A program made the position numbers and the translations under genes. 64,000 nucleotides of DNA from Laribacter hongkongensis DSM 14985 (GTDB lineage: Bacteria; Pseudomonadota; Gammaproteobacteria; Burkholderiales; Aquaspirillaceae). Positions 30,304-38,936 of this stretch are shown here, one piece after another. Below the pieces are notes generated by a model. It was not told the origin of the DNA, ran no database searches, and saw only the letters and a program-made list of their open reading frames with translations. The stretch lies in NCBI RefSeq assembly GCF_000423285.1, contig NZ_AUHR01000005.1:124001-188000 (forward strand), given 5' to 3'. Positions within the stretch are counted from its first letter, which is position 1; each line of letters opens with the position of its first letter.

Positions 30304-33300
30304 ATGAAACGTATGCTGTTTAACGCTACGCAGGCCGAAGAGCTGCGCGTAGCCATCGTCGACGGGCAGAAGCTCGTCGATCTGGACATCGAAACCGTTG
30401 GCAAGGAGCAGCGCAAGGGCAACATCTACAAGGGTGTCATCACCCGGATCGAGCCATCGCTGGAAGCCTGTTTCGTCGACTACGGAACCGACCGCCACGG
30501 CTTTCTGCCGTTCAAGGAAGTTTCGCGTACCTACTTCAAGAACCACGAAGGCGGTCGCCCGCGTATCCAGGACGTGCTGTCCGAGGGGCAGGAGCTCATC
30601 GTCCAGGTTGAAAAGGACGAGCGCGGGAACAAGGGTGCAGCCCTGACCACCTACGTCAGCCTCGCCGGCCGTTATCTAGTGCTGATGCCCAACAACCCGC
30701 GTGGTGGTGGCGTGTCGCGTCGCATCGAAGGCGAAGAGCGCAACGAGTTGCGCGAGCTGATGAGCCAGTTGCAAACCCCGCAAGGCATGAGCCTGATTGC
30801 CCGTACCGCGGGTATCGGCCGTTCGCTGGAAGAGCTGCAGTGGGACCTCAACTACCTGATGCAGCTGTGGACGGCAGTCGAATCCGCTGCCAGCGCCCAG
30901 ACCGCGCCGTTCCTGATTTTCCAGGAAGGCAGTCTGGTCATCCGCGCCATCCGTGACTATTTCCAGCCGGAAATCGGTGAAATCCTCGTCGATACCGAGG
31001 AAATCTGGGACCAGGCACGCCAGTTCATGAGCCACGTGATGCCGGGCAACGTCAACCGCATCAAGCTCTACAAGGACGACGTCCCGCTGTTCTCGCGCTT
31101 CCAGATCGAACACCAGATCGAAACCGCCTTCTCGCGCCAGGTTGCCCTGCCGTCGGGCGGTGCCATCGTGATCGACCACACCGAAGCGCTGGTTTCGATC
31201 GACGTGAACTCGGCACGCGCCACCAAGGGTGCCGACATCGAAACCACCGCCTGCAATACCAACCTGGAGGCGGCCGATGAAATCGCCCGCCAGCTGCGCC
31301 TGCGTGACCTGGGCGGCCTGGTGGTGATCGATTTCATTGACATGGAAAACCCCAAGAACCAGCGTGAAGTCGAACAGCGCCTCAAGGATGCACTCAAGGC
31401 CGACCGTGCCCGCGTGCAGATGGGCAAGCTGTCGCGCTTCGGCCTGCTGGAACTGTCGCGCCAGCGCCTGCAACCGAGCCTTGGCGAAACCAGCCACATT
31501 CCGTGCCCGCGTTGCAGCGGCACCGGCTTCATCCGCGGTACCGAGTCGTCGGCCCTGAACATCCTGCGCATCCTGACCGAAGAGGCCATGAAGGAAAACA
31601 CCGGCGCCGTGCATGCTCAGGTACCGGTCGATGTCGCCACCTTCCTGCTCAACGAAAAACGCGCCGACCTCTTCGGCATCGAGGCCCGGCTCAAGGTCGG
31701 CATCGTGCTGATCCCCAACATCCACCTCGAAACCCCGCACTACAAGATCGTGCGCGTGCGGCGTGACGAGCTGCTGGAGCAGGCCGAAGAGTTCTTCGCA
31801 CCGAGCTACACCCTGGTCAAGGAACCGGAAGGCGACGCGGTCGACACCTACCTGCAGGACCGCAGCAAGCCGGAACGTCCGCAGGCGGCCGTGCAGGGCA
31901 TCACCCCGCAGCAGCCGGCGCCGGAAGCCCGCGAAACCCGGCCGGCCACCGCACCGGCAGCTGCCCGTCCGGGCCTGCTGACCCGCGTGCTGGGCTGGTT
32001 GCGTGGCGACAGCCAGCCGCAGGCCGAAGCGCCGGCACCTGCCGTGCAAGGCAGCCGTGAAGCGCGCAAACCGGCTTCCGGTTCGCGTGGTGGCAACCGG
32101 GCTGCTGCACCGGCAGCAGCCGGTGACGCCAACCAGAAGCGTGACCGCAAGCAGTCGCGTGCCAAGCACGAAGAACAGCGTCGCCGCCAGCAGGATGGCG
32201 AAACCGAAAATGGCAACGGCAACGGCCGTCGTGACCGTCGCGATGAACGCTCCGAGCGCAATGCCGACCGGAACGGCGAGCGTACCGAGCGCCAGGAAAA
32301 CCGCGACAACCGTCAGCCGGAGCGGAGTGAACGCAGCAGCGAGCGCCGTGAACGTCGCCCGCGTGACGAAAACCGCAACCAGCGCATGCCGGCGGCCGAA
32401 GCTGCAACGGATGTAACGGCTGTTCCGGCCACGCCGGTCGTGGTGGCTGACAATGCTGCCGCACCGGCTCCGCGCGAACGTCGCCGTGAGCGCCGCCGTG
32501 AGCCGCATGCCGAGCAGGACGTGCTGAACAAGGAACTGGACAACGGTACGGACGGCAAGCCGGTCACCATGGGTGATCTGCCGCCAGCCGACGAGGAGCG
32601 CAGTGATCCGGCCGCTACGGCAGAAAACGGACGCGAGCGCAGCCAGCGCCGCCGTCGCGGTCGCCGTGGTGGTGAACGTCGTCCGGAGGCAGCCGGAGTT
32701 GCCGTGGACAGCAGCGATGCAGAGGCCGCAGCACCCGAGGCAGGCATGTTGCCGGTCGCCGTGGAAGTTGCGCCGGTAGTGCCGGTTGCCGCGGAACCGG
32801 AAAGGGCCGTCGAGGCTGTTGCCGGACTGCAACCGGTTGTTGCCGGGATGGATGCCGCAGAAACAGCAGCCAATACCGTGCAGCTCCAGGATGCTCCGGT
32901 TGCCGAGCCGGTTGTCCGGACTGCTGAAGCAGCAGTTGCCGAGCCGGCGCAGGCTGTGGTGACCAGTCCTGAACCGGTTCGTGGCGAAAGCCCGGTGGCC
33001 GAGAGCTGCCAGCCGGCCGAGGAGGCAGTCGTTCCGGTTGTCGAGCCGGTGGAACCTGCCAGTGTGGTGTCTGCCGAGAAGGCCCGGCCTGCTGCGGATA
33101 TCGCCGAACCGGCAATCGTCAGTGCCAGTACTCTGGTTGTGCAGGCGGCTGAGGCCGCGACGGAAGTCGTGGCTCCTGCGGTTGTGTACGACGCTGCTTC
33201 GGCAGGGCTGGTTCAGGTGCGTACCCAGCAGGCTGTCGAGACTGATGTTCCGGCTGTGGACAATGCTGCTGCCAATGGCCTGCGTCGCCGCGACATGCTG

Positions 33301-33510
33301 CGCCAGCAGGTCACCGGGCAGGCTCCGGTTCCGTCGCTGGTCCGGGTGGAAACCCAGAATGAATCCGCTGCGGTCGAGTCCTCTCCGGCTGTCGGAGCCG
33401 TACCGCAAGTGCGCCGCCGCCGGGACATGCTGGCCCAGACTGCCGGCTCCGGAGTATCCCGGAGTGAGGCTGCGGGTCTTGCCCAGGTGGAAACGCGCCA
33501 GCATCCGTAA
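30304..33510 (+). CDS. rne: Ribonuclease E
   Basis: Essential endoribonuclease and degradosome scaffold, 1068 residues. The S1 domain occupies about 35-125 ([24 protein letters not shown]). DNase I-like catalytic aspartates are D300 (VSIDVNS) and D343 (VVIDFIDM). The zinc-link is C401-x-x-C404 (CPRCSGTG). From about residue 520 the protein is disordered: an Arg-rich RNA-binding block (620-720) and then an Ala/Val/Pro/Glu-rich tail. The ATG at 30304 ([10 protein letters not shown]) matches homologues; the upstream in-frame ATG is rejected. The C terminus carries repeated short motifs described in the findings. Confidence 0.97.
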   Translation: MKRMLFNATQAEELRVAIVDGQKLVDLDIETVGKEQRKGNIYKGVITRIEPSLEACFVDYGTDRHGFLPFKEVSRTYFKNHEGGRPRIQDVLSEGQELIVQVEKDERGNKGAALTTYVSLAGRYLVLMPNNPRGGGVSRRIEGEERNELRELMSQLQTPQGMSLIARTAGIGRSLEELQWDLNYLMQLWTAVESAASAQTAPFLIFQEGSLVIRAIRDYFQPEIGEILVDTEEIWDQARQFMSHVMPGNVNRIKLYKDDVPLFSRFQIEHQIETAFSRQVALPSGGAIVIDHTEALVSIDVNSARATKGADIETTACNTNLEAADEIARQLRLRDLGGLVVIDFIDMENPKNQREVEQRLKDALKADRARVQMGKLSRFGLLELSRQRLQPSLGETSHIPCPRCSGTGFIRGTESSALNILRILTEEAMKENTGAVHAQVPVDVATFLLNEKRADLFGIEARLKVGIVLIPNIHLETPHYKIVRVRRDELLEQAEEFFAPSYTLVKEPEGDAVDTYLQDRSKPERPQAAVQGITPQQPAPEARETRPATAPAAARPGLLTRVLGWLRGDSQPQAEAPAPAVQGSREARKPASGSRGGNRAAAPAAAGDANQKRDRKQSRAKHEEQRRRQQDGETENGNGNGRRDRRDERSERNADRNGERTERQENRDNRQPERSERSSERRERRPRDENRNQRMPAAEAATDVTAVPATPVVVADNAAAPAPRERRRERRREPHAEQDVLNKELDNGTDGKPVTMGDLPPADEERSDPAATAENGRERSQRRRRGRRGGERRPEAAGVAVDSSDAEAAAPEAGMLPVAVEVAPVVPVAAEPERAVEAVAGLQPVVAGMDAAETAANTVQLQDAPVAEPVVRTAEAAVAEPAQAVVTSPEPVRGESPVAESCQPAEEAVVPVVEPVEPASVVSAEKARPAADIAEPAIVSASTLVVQAAEAATEVVAPAVVYDAASAGLVQVRTQQAVETDVPAVDNAAANGLRRRDMLRQQVTGQAPVPSLVRVETQNESAAVESSPAVGAVPQVRRRRDMLAQTAGSGVSRSEAAGLAQVETRQHP

Positions 33511-33517
33511 GCGGATG

Positions 33518-33553
33518 AAACCTGTTGCCCTGCCCCGGGAGGGCAACAGGTTT
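33518..33553 (+). terminator. Terminator-like hairpin after rne
   Basis: A 14-bp perfect stem (AAACCTGTTGCCCT, arms 33518-33531 and 33540-33553) with an eight-base loop, starting 8 bp after the rne stop. The T tract is short (TTT). Confidence 0.75.
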
Positions 33554-33582
33554 GACGCAGGTCAGGATGATTTGCCGAAGCG

Positions 33583-33611
33583 TTGACACATCCGGTCTTG
33601 CCCAGTAATAT
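33583..33611 (+). promoter_or_regulatory. Sigma-70 promoter of tRNA-Asn
   Basis: TTGACA at 33583-33588 and TAATAT at 33606-33611, separated by 17 bp: a near-consensus promoter placed 14 bp before the mature tRNA 5' end. Confidence 0.85.
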
Positions 33612-33624
33612 CCGCAGCCTGTTT

Positions 33625-33700
33625 TCCCCGATAGCTCAGTCGGTAGAGCGCCGGACTGTTAATCCGTAGGTCCCTGGTTCGAGCCCAGGTCGGGGAGCCA
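33625..33700 (+). tRNA. tRNA-Asn (GTT), CCA encoded
   Basis: A 76-nt tRNA. The acceptor arm TCCCCGA pairs with TCGGGGA; D arm GCTC/GAGC; anticodon arm CCGGA/TCCGT (A-T closing with one mismatch at the end) with loop CTGTTAA, giving anticodon GTT; T arm CCTGG/CCAGG with TTCGAGC; discriminator G followed by CCA. Its 3' half is a likely phage/island attachment site, since an integrase stub and decayed mobile DNA follow. Confidence 0.97.
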
Positions 33701-33711
33701 GAAAATTCAAG

Positions 33712-33742
33712 GACCTAGCCGTTTTACGGCTAGGTCTTTTTT
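33712..33742 (+). terminator. Terminator of tRNA-Asn
   Basis: An 11-bp perfect stem (GACCTAGCCGT, 33712-33722, with its complement at 33726-33736), a three-base loop and six T residues. Confidence 0.93.
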
Positions 33743-33847
33743 GCGTTTTGGCCCAATGTTGGGCCCAGCCGCGTATGACCTTCGTCGGCCGGCAGGCTGT
33801 TTAAAACTGATCGCTACACGTGACTTCAATACTGGATTGGAGTTCAT

Positions 33848-33913
33848 ATGGCGAGTATCAGAAAGCGTGGAAACCGCTGGCAGGTTCGGGGCATCTGCTC
33901 CAATGTAACGTAG
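33848..33913 (+). pseudogene. Integrase stub (first 14-21 codons)
   Basis: The ATG at 33848 opens MASIRKRGNRWQVR, the characteristic N terminus of a class of phage-type tyrosine recombinases. Similarity ends after about 14 residues and a TAG follows at codon 22. It lies 147 bp downstream of tRNA-Asn in the same orientation, the usual position for an island integrase. The rest of the gene has been deleted. Following sequence to 34048 has no recognizable gene. Confidence 0.7.
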
Positions 33914-34048
33914 CGCGGTTTTTGTCCCTTTTTTGCGGGACATTTGGCATAGCGCAGGAGCTGGCCAGACCCAAGGTTTTGCGCTGCCTTTGTCACACAT
34001 TCAGACTCATGAACTATCGGCCGGGCCGGGCGCTCATAATGTCATTCG

Positions 34049-34275
34049 TTACGCTTGGACGGGTTCCGGCCAGCCTGGCTGGAAGGCTTCCGGTATCATG
34101 TCACCGAGGGCTTTCTTGGGCCTTTCGCTGTTGTATTCCCTCCGCCAGGCGGCGATTACGATCTGAGCATGGCGCAGACTGATGAGCCAGTACTCGTTCA
34201 GGCCCCATCCCGGAAGCGCCCGTTGCACGATTCGATGCAAGCTCTGATCGGGCTTGCCAGGCTCAATGAGCAAAG
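34049..34275 (-). pseudogene. IS3-family transposase (OrfB) 3' fragment
   Basis: The minus strand encodes LLIEPGKPDQ and, further on, LNEYWLISLRHAQIVIAAWR and EYNSERPKKALGD, the end of the DDE integrase domain of IS3-family OrfB. Between them the expected NAYIESFNG-type segment is scrambled by two compensating small deletions, although its DNA is still similar. The catalytic Glu region is therefore lost. No terminal inverted repeats or OrfA are visible. It is a dead IS fragment that abuts, and probably truncated, the 5' side of the csy operon. Confidence 0.7.
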
Positions 34276-34529
34276 AGTTGAACGCTACGAAGGTGTGCCC
34301 AGACGAGCAAGCCTGTCCCATCCTCACCGATCCGCCTCCCATTTCTCTCGACGCCCCGCGCGACCGTGCTCTGTCATCGCTGCCAGCATGGGAAAAATCC
34401 GAACGCGCCGCCGGCATCGAACACGCCGGCCAGCGTTGGCTGACCACTCTGCAGGATATCCGCGACGTATTGTTGGCCGGCGCAGTGCCAACTAAGCAGC
34501 AGGTGACGGCAGATCGCCAGACCGTGCCG

Positions 34530-35853
34530 ATGACTCTGCCAAAGCTGCAATCGCTGTGGCAGGCCATCTGCCAGCGCCAGCTGGAGATGGCGCCCCAGTA
34601 CCAGCCTGCTGCCTGGCTGGAAGATGCCGCCCGCCGCGTGTCGCAATTGCAGCTGGTGACGCATCCACTGAAAGCCACCCACCCCGATGCGCGTGGCAGC
34701 AGCCTGTTTGTTGCTCCTGACAGCCTGCCGGTGCGGCAGGAGGTCGGCGCCCATGCACTGACTGATATTGCAAGCGATGTGGTGGGCAATGCGGCGGCAC
34801 TGGATGTCTACAAATTCCTCAAGCTGGAACACGAGGGGCAAAGCCTGTTGGCACTGTTGCAGGCTGGCGATGCCGACGTGCTGGCGGCCCTGAGTGACGA
34901 TGCTACGCAGGCCGAGGTCTGGCGCGAGGCGTTTTGCAGTATTACCGAGCCGGCCGGCGGCCCTGCCAGCCACAGTCTGGCCAAGCAGGTCTACTGGCCG
35001 GTGTCGCCAGACGATTTTCCGCCCCGATGCGCTGGATGACAGCCATTTCCACTTGCTGTCGGCACTGAATTCCAGTGCCTTGTCGCACTGGCTGTTCGGC
35101 CGGATCCAGACGCACCGTTTTGGCGAAGAAGCCAAGGCCGCGCGGCAGGCGCGGCGCGATGGCGTGGCGCATCCGCATGGCTATTACGACTACCCCTTGC
35201 TGGCCGAGGAGAAAAAAGGCGGCACCAAGCCGCAGAACATCTCCCAGCTCAATAGCGAGCGCAAGGGCAGCAACTACCTGCTTGCCTCCTTGCCACCGCA
35301 GTGGGACAGCAGCGCCACTCGCCCGCTGCATGGCGTGGATAGCCTGTTCGAGCGTTTTGGCCGCCTGCCGCAGGTGCGCCGCCTGGTGCGCGAACTGCGT
35401 GACTACCTCGGCAAGCAAAAGCCCGAGGCCAACAACATGCACATCAAGAACCGCCGCGATGCCTGGCTGGAAGACATTTTCACCGCGCTGTTGCAGTTCG
35501 GCGCGGCGTTCAGCAATGGCTTGCCCAAGGGCTGGACAGCCGATAGCGACTGCCGCCTGCTGCTGGATGAGCAATGCTGGTTAGACCCATTCCGCGCCGA
35601 AGACGACGCAGACTTCAACCAGGCTTTCCAGTGGCAGGACTGGCCTGATCAACTGGCCGAACGCTTTGCGCGCTGGCTCAACGGCAGTCTGGGGGCGGAG
35701 CGCCTTAGCAAACACCAGTTGTCATTGAACGAGGCCGAGTTTGACTACTGGCGGCGCGAGCTGGCGCACGATCTGGACAGCAAACGCCGCGAGCTGGACA
35801 ACCGTCGGTTGCCTACCGCCAGCACCGAGGAGGCACAGCATGAGCCAGCCTGA
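34530..35853 (+). pseudogene. csy1: Type I-F Cascade large subunit Csy1 (Cas8f), frameshifted
   Basis: Cas8f of the I-F surveillance complex. The first part reads AWLEDAARRVSQLQLVTHPL and HPDARGSSLF, then SDVVGNAAALDVYKFLKLEH and SHSLAKQVYWPV. At about 35016-35020 (GATTTTCCG) one extra base shifts the frame and the first frame ends at 35037. The second frame continues as DSHFHLLSALNSSALSHWLF, GGTKPQNISQLNSER and so on to 35853. Both halves are colinear with Csy1, so one insertion explains the break. The N terminus appears about 25 residues short, and the in-frame sequence upstream (34275-34529) is unlike Csy1. It overlaps the intact csy2 start. Confidence 0.88.
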
Positions 35854-36850
35854 ATTGCCCGATATCGACGCGCTGCTGTACATCCCGCAACTGTCGGTGC
35901 AAAACGCCAACGCCATCAGCGGCCCGCACAGCTGGGGCCACCCCGGCCCGACGCATTTCACCGGCCTGATGACGGCGCTGGAACGCAAGCTGGGCGCGGA
36001 TTTCGGCCTGCATTTTGTCGCAGTCGGCATCATCAGCCACGGTTATCAGGCGCAAACCAATGGCGACTATGTGCAGCGTTTCAACCTCAGCCGCAACCCG
36101 GTGGGCAAGGACGGCGCAACCTCCGCCATTGTCGAGGAGGGCCGCATTCATTTGCAGCTGTCGCTGGTTTTCGGCCTGCAACTGGACGAGGCACGCAAAA
36201 CCGCCAGTGATGACGTGCTGGACGAACTGGAGCAACAGGCTGGCCGCACGCTGGCAACCCTGCGCATTGCCGGTGGCAGCGTGCTGCCCGGCCGCAGTGC
36301 ACTCAAGCCACGCCTGACCCGGCTGGCAGATCCGGATGGCAACAATGGTGCAGAGAAACGGGCCGCACAATTCCGCAACTTGCGCCGTTACCTGATGCCC
36401 GGCTATGCGCTGGTAGCGCGTGACGATCTGCTGCACAGCCATCTGGCCACGCTGCAACAGGACAACCCCGACGCCAGCCTGCCGGATGCCTGGCTCGACC
36501 AGTCGCGCCTGAACCACACCCCGACGCAAGACGACGAAGGCAACACCGTCTGGCAGGCGCAACGCGGCAGTGGCAAGGGCTGGATTGTGCCGCTGCCGGT
36601 GGGTTACGGCGCGATTTCGCCGCTGTACGCCGCGGGCACGGTAGCCGGCACCCGCGACGACAGCACGCCGGTGCGCTTTGTCGAAAGCCTGTATTCGCTG
36701 GGCCAGTGGCTTAGCCCGCATCGCCTGCACGATGTTCGCCAGCTCTTGTGGTACCCGACGCACGACTCGGCCAGCGGCGTTTACCGCTGCCGCAATGACT
36801 ACCAAGCCGCCACCCAAACCGAACACGACACTGTGGGAGTAACAGCATGA
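35840..36850 (+). CDS. csy2: Type I-F Cascade subunit Csy2 (Cas5f), intact
   Basis: Cas5f, which holds the 5' handle of the crRNA together with Csy1. It has 336 residues. The text LLYIPQLSVQNANAISGPHSWGHPGPTHF near the N terminus, FHFVAVGIISHGYQ-like LHFVAVGIISHGYQAQTN and the C-terminal ARDDSTPVRFVESLYSLGQW fit the family. GAGGAGG precedes the ATG at 35840, which overlaps the csy1 end by 14 bp. The stop overlaps csy3 by four bases. This is the only gene of the four without a disabling lesion. Confidence 0.9.
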   Translation: MSQPELPDIDALLYIPQLSVQNANAISGPHSWGHPGPTHFTGLMTALERKLGADFGLHFVAVGIISHGYQAQTNGDYVQRFNLSRNPVGKDGATSAIVEEGRIHLQLSLVFGLQLDEARKTASDDVLDELEQQAGRTLATLRIAGGSVLPGRSALKPRLTRLADPDGNNGAEKRAAQFRNLRRYLMPGYALVARDDLLHSHLATLQQDNPDASLPDAWLDQSRLNHTPTQDDEGNTVWQAQRGSGKGWIVPLPVGYGAISPLYAAGTVAGTRDDSTPVRFVESLYSLGQWLSPHRLHDVRQLLWYPTHDSASGVYRCRNDYQAATQTEHDTVGVTA

Positions 36851-37869
36851 GCAAACTGGAAAACGCCTCCGTCCTCGCTTTTGAACGCAAGCTGGACCCG
36901 TCCGACGCGCTGTTTTTTGCCGGCAACTGGGCCGACCGCAAGGCCAGTGAAGCCTGGCCGCATGTGGAAGTGCGCACAAAATCCGTGCGCGGCACCATCT
37001 CCAACCGCCTGAAAGCCAAAGACCAGGACCCGGCCAAGCTCGACGCCGCAATTGAAAACCCCAACCTGCAAACCGTCGACGTTGCCACCCTGCCGCACGA
37101 CGCCGACACCCTGAAAGTGCGCTTCACCCTGCGTGTGCTGGCCGGCGTGGGCGAGCCATTCGCCTGCAACAAGGCTGATTACCGCGCGAAGCTGTTGGCT
37201 ACCGTCGCCGCCTACCGTGAGGCGCACGGCTTTGGCGAGCTGGCACAACGCTACGCGGCCAATCTCGCCAACGGCCGTTATCTGTGGCGTAACCGCATCG
37301 GCGCCGAACAGGTGGAAGTCCATGTCGAGCAACTGCAAGACGGCAAGGCCGTGCAGGACTGGACCTTTGACGCGCTGGCGCTGAGCCTGAACGAGCTGGC
37401 CACTGGCGGCAAAATCGCCGAGCTGGGCGCGCTGATCGAAGACGGTCTTGCCGGCAAGGCGCATGTGCTGCTGCAAATCACCGCCTTTGTGCGCAGCGGT
37501 GCCGGGCAGGAGGTATTCCCGAGCCAGGAGCTGATTCTCGACCGTGGCCGTGGCGACAAGAGCAAGACGCTGTATTTTGTGGCGCAAAAAGACCGCAAGA
37601 TCGCCGCCATCCACTCCCAAAAAATCGGCAACGCCCTGCGCACCATCGACACCTGGTACGAAGATGCCGCCACCAACGGCCCCATCGCCATCGAGCCCTA
37701 CGGCTCCGTCACCACCTAGGGCAAGGCATATCGCCAGCCCAAGCAGAAGCTGGACTTCTACACCCTGCTCGACAACTGGGTGCTGAAAGATGTCGCACCG
37801 GCCGCCGAACAGCAGTACTTCGTCATTGCCACCCTGATCCGTGGCGGCGTCTTCGGCGAGGCGGGTTGA
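36847..37869 (+). pseudogene. csy3: Type I-F Cascade backbone Csy3 (Cas7f) with internal TAG
   Basis: Cas7f, six copies of which form the crRNA backbone. It starts MSKLENASVLAFERKLDPSD, as expected. The frame is interrupted by TAG at codon 291 (37717-37719), where homologues read Gln ([14 protein letters not shown]). After the stop the same frame continues with recognizable Csy3: [20 protein letters not shown] and [15 protein letters not shown] to 37869. With the TAG read as an amino acid it would be 340 residues, the normal length. A single C-to-T change explains it. Translation without readthrough would lose the last 50 residues. Confidence 0.9.
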
Positions 37870-37872
37870 ATC

Positions 37873-38460
37873 ATGGATCACTATCTGGAGATCCGCCTGA
37901 GGCCGGACCCGGAATTCGCCCTGCCGCTGCTGCTGGGCGCGCTGTATGCCAAGCTGCACCGCGTACTGGCCGCGCAGCAGCGCAGCGACATCGGTGCGAG
38001 CTTCCCCGGCTATGCGCTGGCAACCAAAATAGACTAGGGCAAAACCGTGCCGCCCACGCTGGGCGACACCCTGCGCCTGCACGGCAGCGCCGCCGCGCTC
38101 GATAGTCTGATGGCCGTCAACTGGCTGGCCGGCATGCGCGACCACGTCACACTGGGCCACATCCTGCCGGTACCGGCTGCGGCCAGCCCTGTTTGCGTGC
38201 GGCGTAAGCAGGTCAAAAGCAACCCGGCCAAAGAGCGCGAGCAGCTGATGCGCCGCAAGGGGATCAGCGAAGCCGAAGCGCTGCGGCTGATCCCCGACGA
38301 CAAGGCCAAATGGCTGGATCTGCCTTACCTGACGCTGGAGAGCCAGAGTGCCGGCCAACGCTTCTTGCTCTTTATCGCGCAGCAAGCAGCCACTCAGGCG
38401 GCCAGTGGCGAATTCAACGCCTACGCCCTGAGCCAGACCGCCACCCTGCCAGCGTTTTAA
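37873..38460 (+). pseudogene. csy4: Type I-F crRNA endonuclease Csy4 (Cas6f) with internal TAG
   Basis: Cas6f cuts pre-crRNA at each repeat. The start [15 protein letters not shown] and catalytic H29 (LYAKLH) are intact. TAG interrupts at codon 55 (38035-38037), after ALATKID. The frame resumes as GKTVPPTLGDTLRLHGSA, the Arg-rich helix RREQLMRRKG-like EREQLMRRKGISEAEALRLI and the end AYALSQTATLPAF. Read through, it would be 195 residues, close to the usual 187. It starts 3 bp after the csy3 frame ends. Confidence 0.9.
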
Positions 38461-38465
38461 ACGGC

Positions 38466-38511
38466 AAAAGGGTGCGGCCCGTTTTGTCATGCGGGCCGTA
38501 CCCTTTTCTGA
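38466..38511 (+). terminator. Hairpin after csy4
   Basis: Arms AAAAGGGTGCGGCCCG (38466-38481) and its near-perfect complement (38492-38507, one G-U pair) with a ten-base loop, immediately after the csy4 stop. Probably the terminator of the csy operon. Confidence 0.7.
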
Positions 38512-38629
38512 ATGGGTAGATGCTGATCTTTAAAAATCATGAACTTACGCATCCGGTCGGGAAAAGGGATTTGAGCAATAAAATCGCTCCATGCCTTGGC
38601 TGACAAGCCATACCGTCGGAATGGCTCTA
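38512..38629 (+). other. Probable remnant of the I-F array leader
   Basis: A gene-free stretch between the csy4 hairpin and the single repeat. It begins with an AT-rich piece (CTTTAAAAATCATG) of the kind seen in I-F leaders and then becomes mixed sequence. An opening on the other strand across it has no protein character. The leader call rests on position only. Confidence 0.4.
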
Positions 38630-38657
38630 GTTCACTGCCGGACAGGCAGCTCAGAAA
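38630..38657 (+). CRISPR. Solitary type I-F CRISPR repeat
   Basis: A 28-nt sequence beginning GTTCACTGCCGGACAGG and ending GCAGCTCAGAAA, with the palindrome CTGCCGGACAGGCAG, is a canonical I-F repeat in the orientation expected downstream of csy4. I find no second copy 60 bp away on either side, so only one repeat remains. The next 32 bases would be the position of a spacer but lead into unrelated DNA. Confidence 0.88.
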
Positions 38658-38738
38658 CCTTGAAGTTCGCGTGGTGGTCAACAAGATCAATACATTGGTG
38701 GTTCGCTGTAAGGACGGAACGGAGCGCCGGGATCCGAC

Positions 38739-38767
38739 GCCGTGAACCATGCGTTCACGGCGTTTTT
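38739..38767 (+). terminator. Intrinsic terminator without a gene
   Basis: A 9-bp perfect stem (GCCGTGAAC/GTTCACGGC) with a five-base loop and a T run, lying between the lone CRISPR repeat and the sulfate-binding gene. It may have ended the array transcript. Confidence 0.7.
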
Positions 38768-38936
38768 CATCGCCTGTTCCGTGAGTGTCAGCGACTGCTG
38801 CGGTTAGCTGGGCACAGCTCAGACAGTCATTCTTTATTCTTTTTTGGGATTTAAATTCTGTAATTTGTTCTTTGTTGGAATATATCGTGAGCATCAAAAT
38901 GGTATCACCCTAATCAGACATTAATAGGTGAGCCAG

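Noticed and set aside
30676-33546. A 956-codon minus-strand opening opposite rne
   Set aside because: It mirrors the repetitive Arg/Ala codons of RNase E and has low-complexity text only.
33707-34000. A minus-strand 97-codon gene after tRNA-Asn
   Set aside because: It overlaps the tRNA terminator and the integrase stub and has no family resemblance.
38701-38728. A second I-F repeat (sequence begins GTTCGCTG)
   Set aside because: Only the first eight bases resemble the repeat, and it lies 71 bp rather than 60 bp from the true one.
38487-38897. A 136-codon minus-strand frame after csy4
   Set aside because: It crosses the csy4 hairpin, the lone CRISPR repeat and a terminator, and has no protein-like feature or ribosome site.
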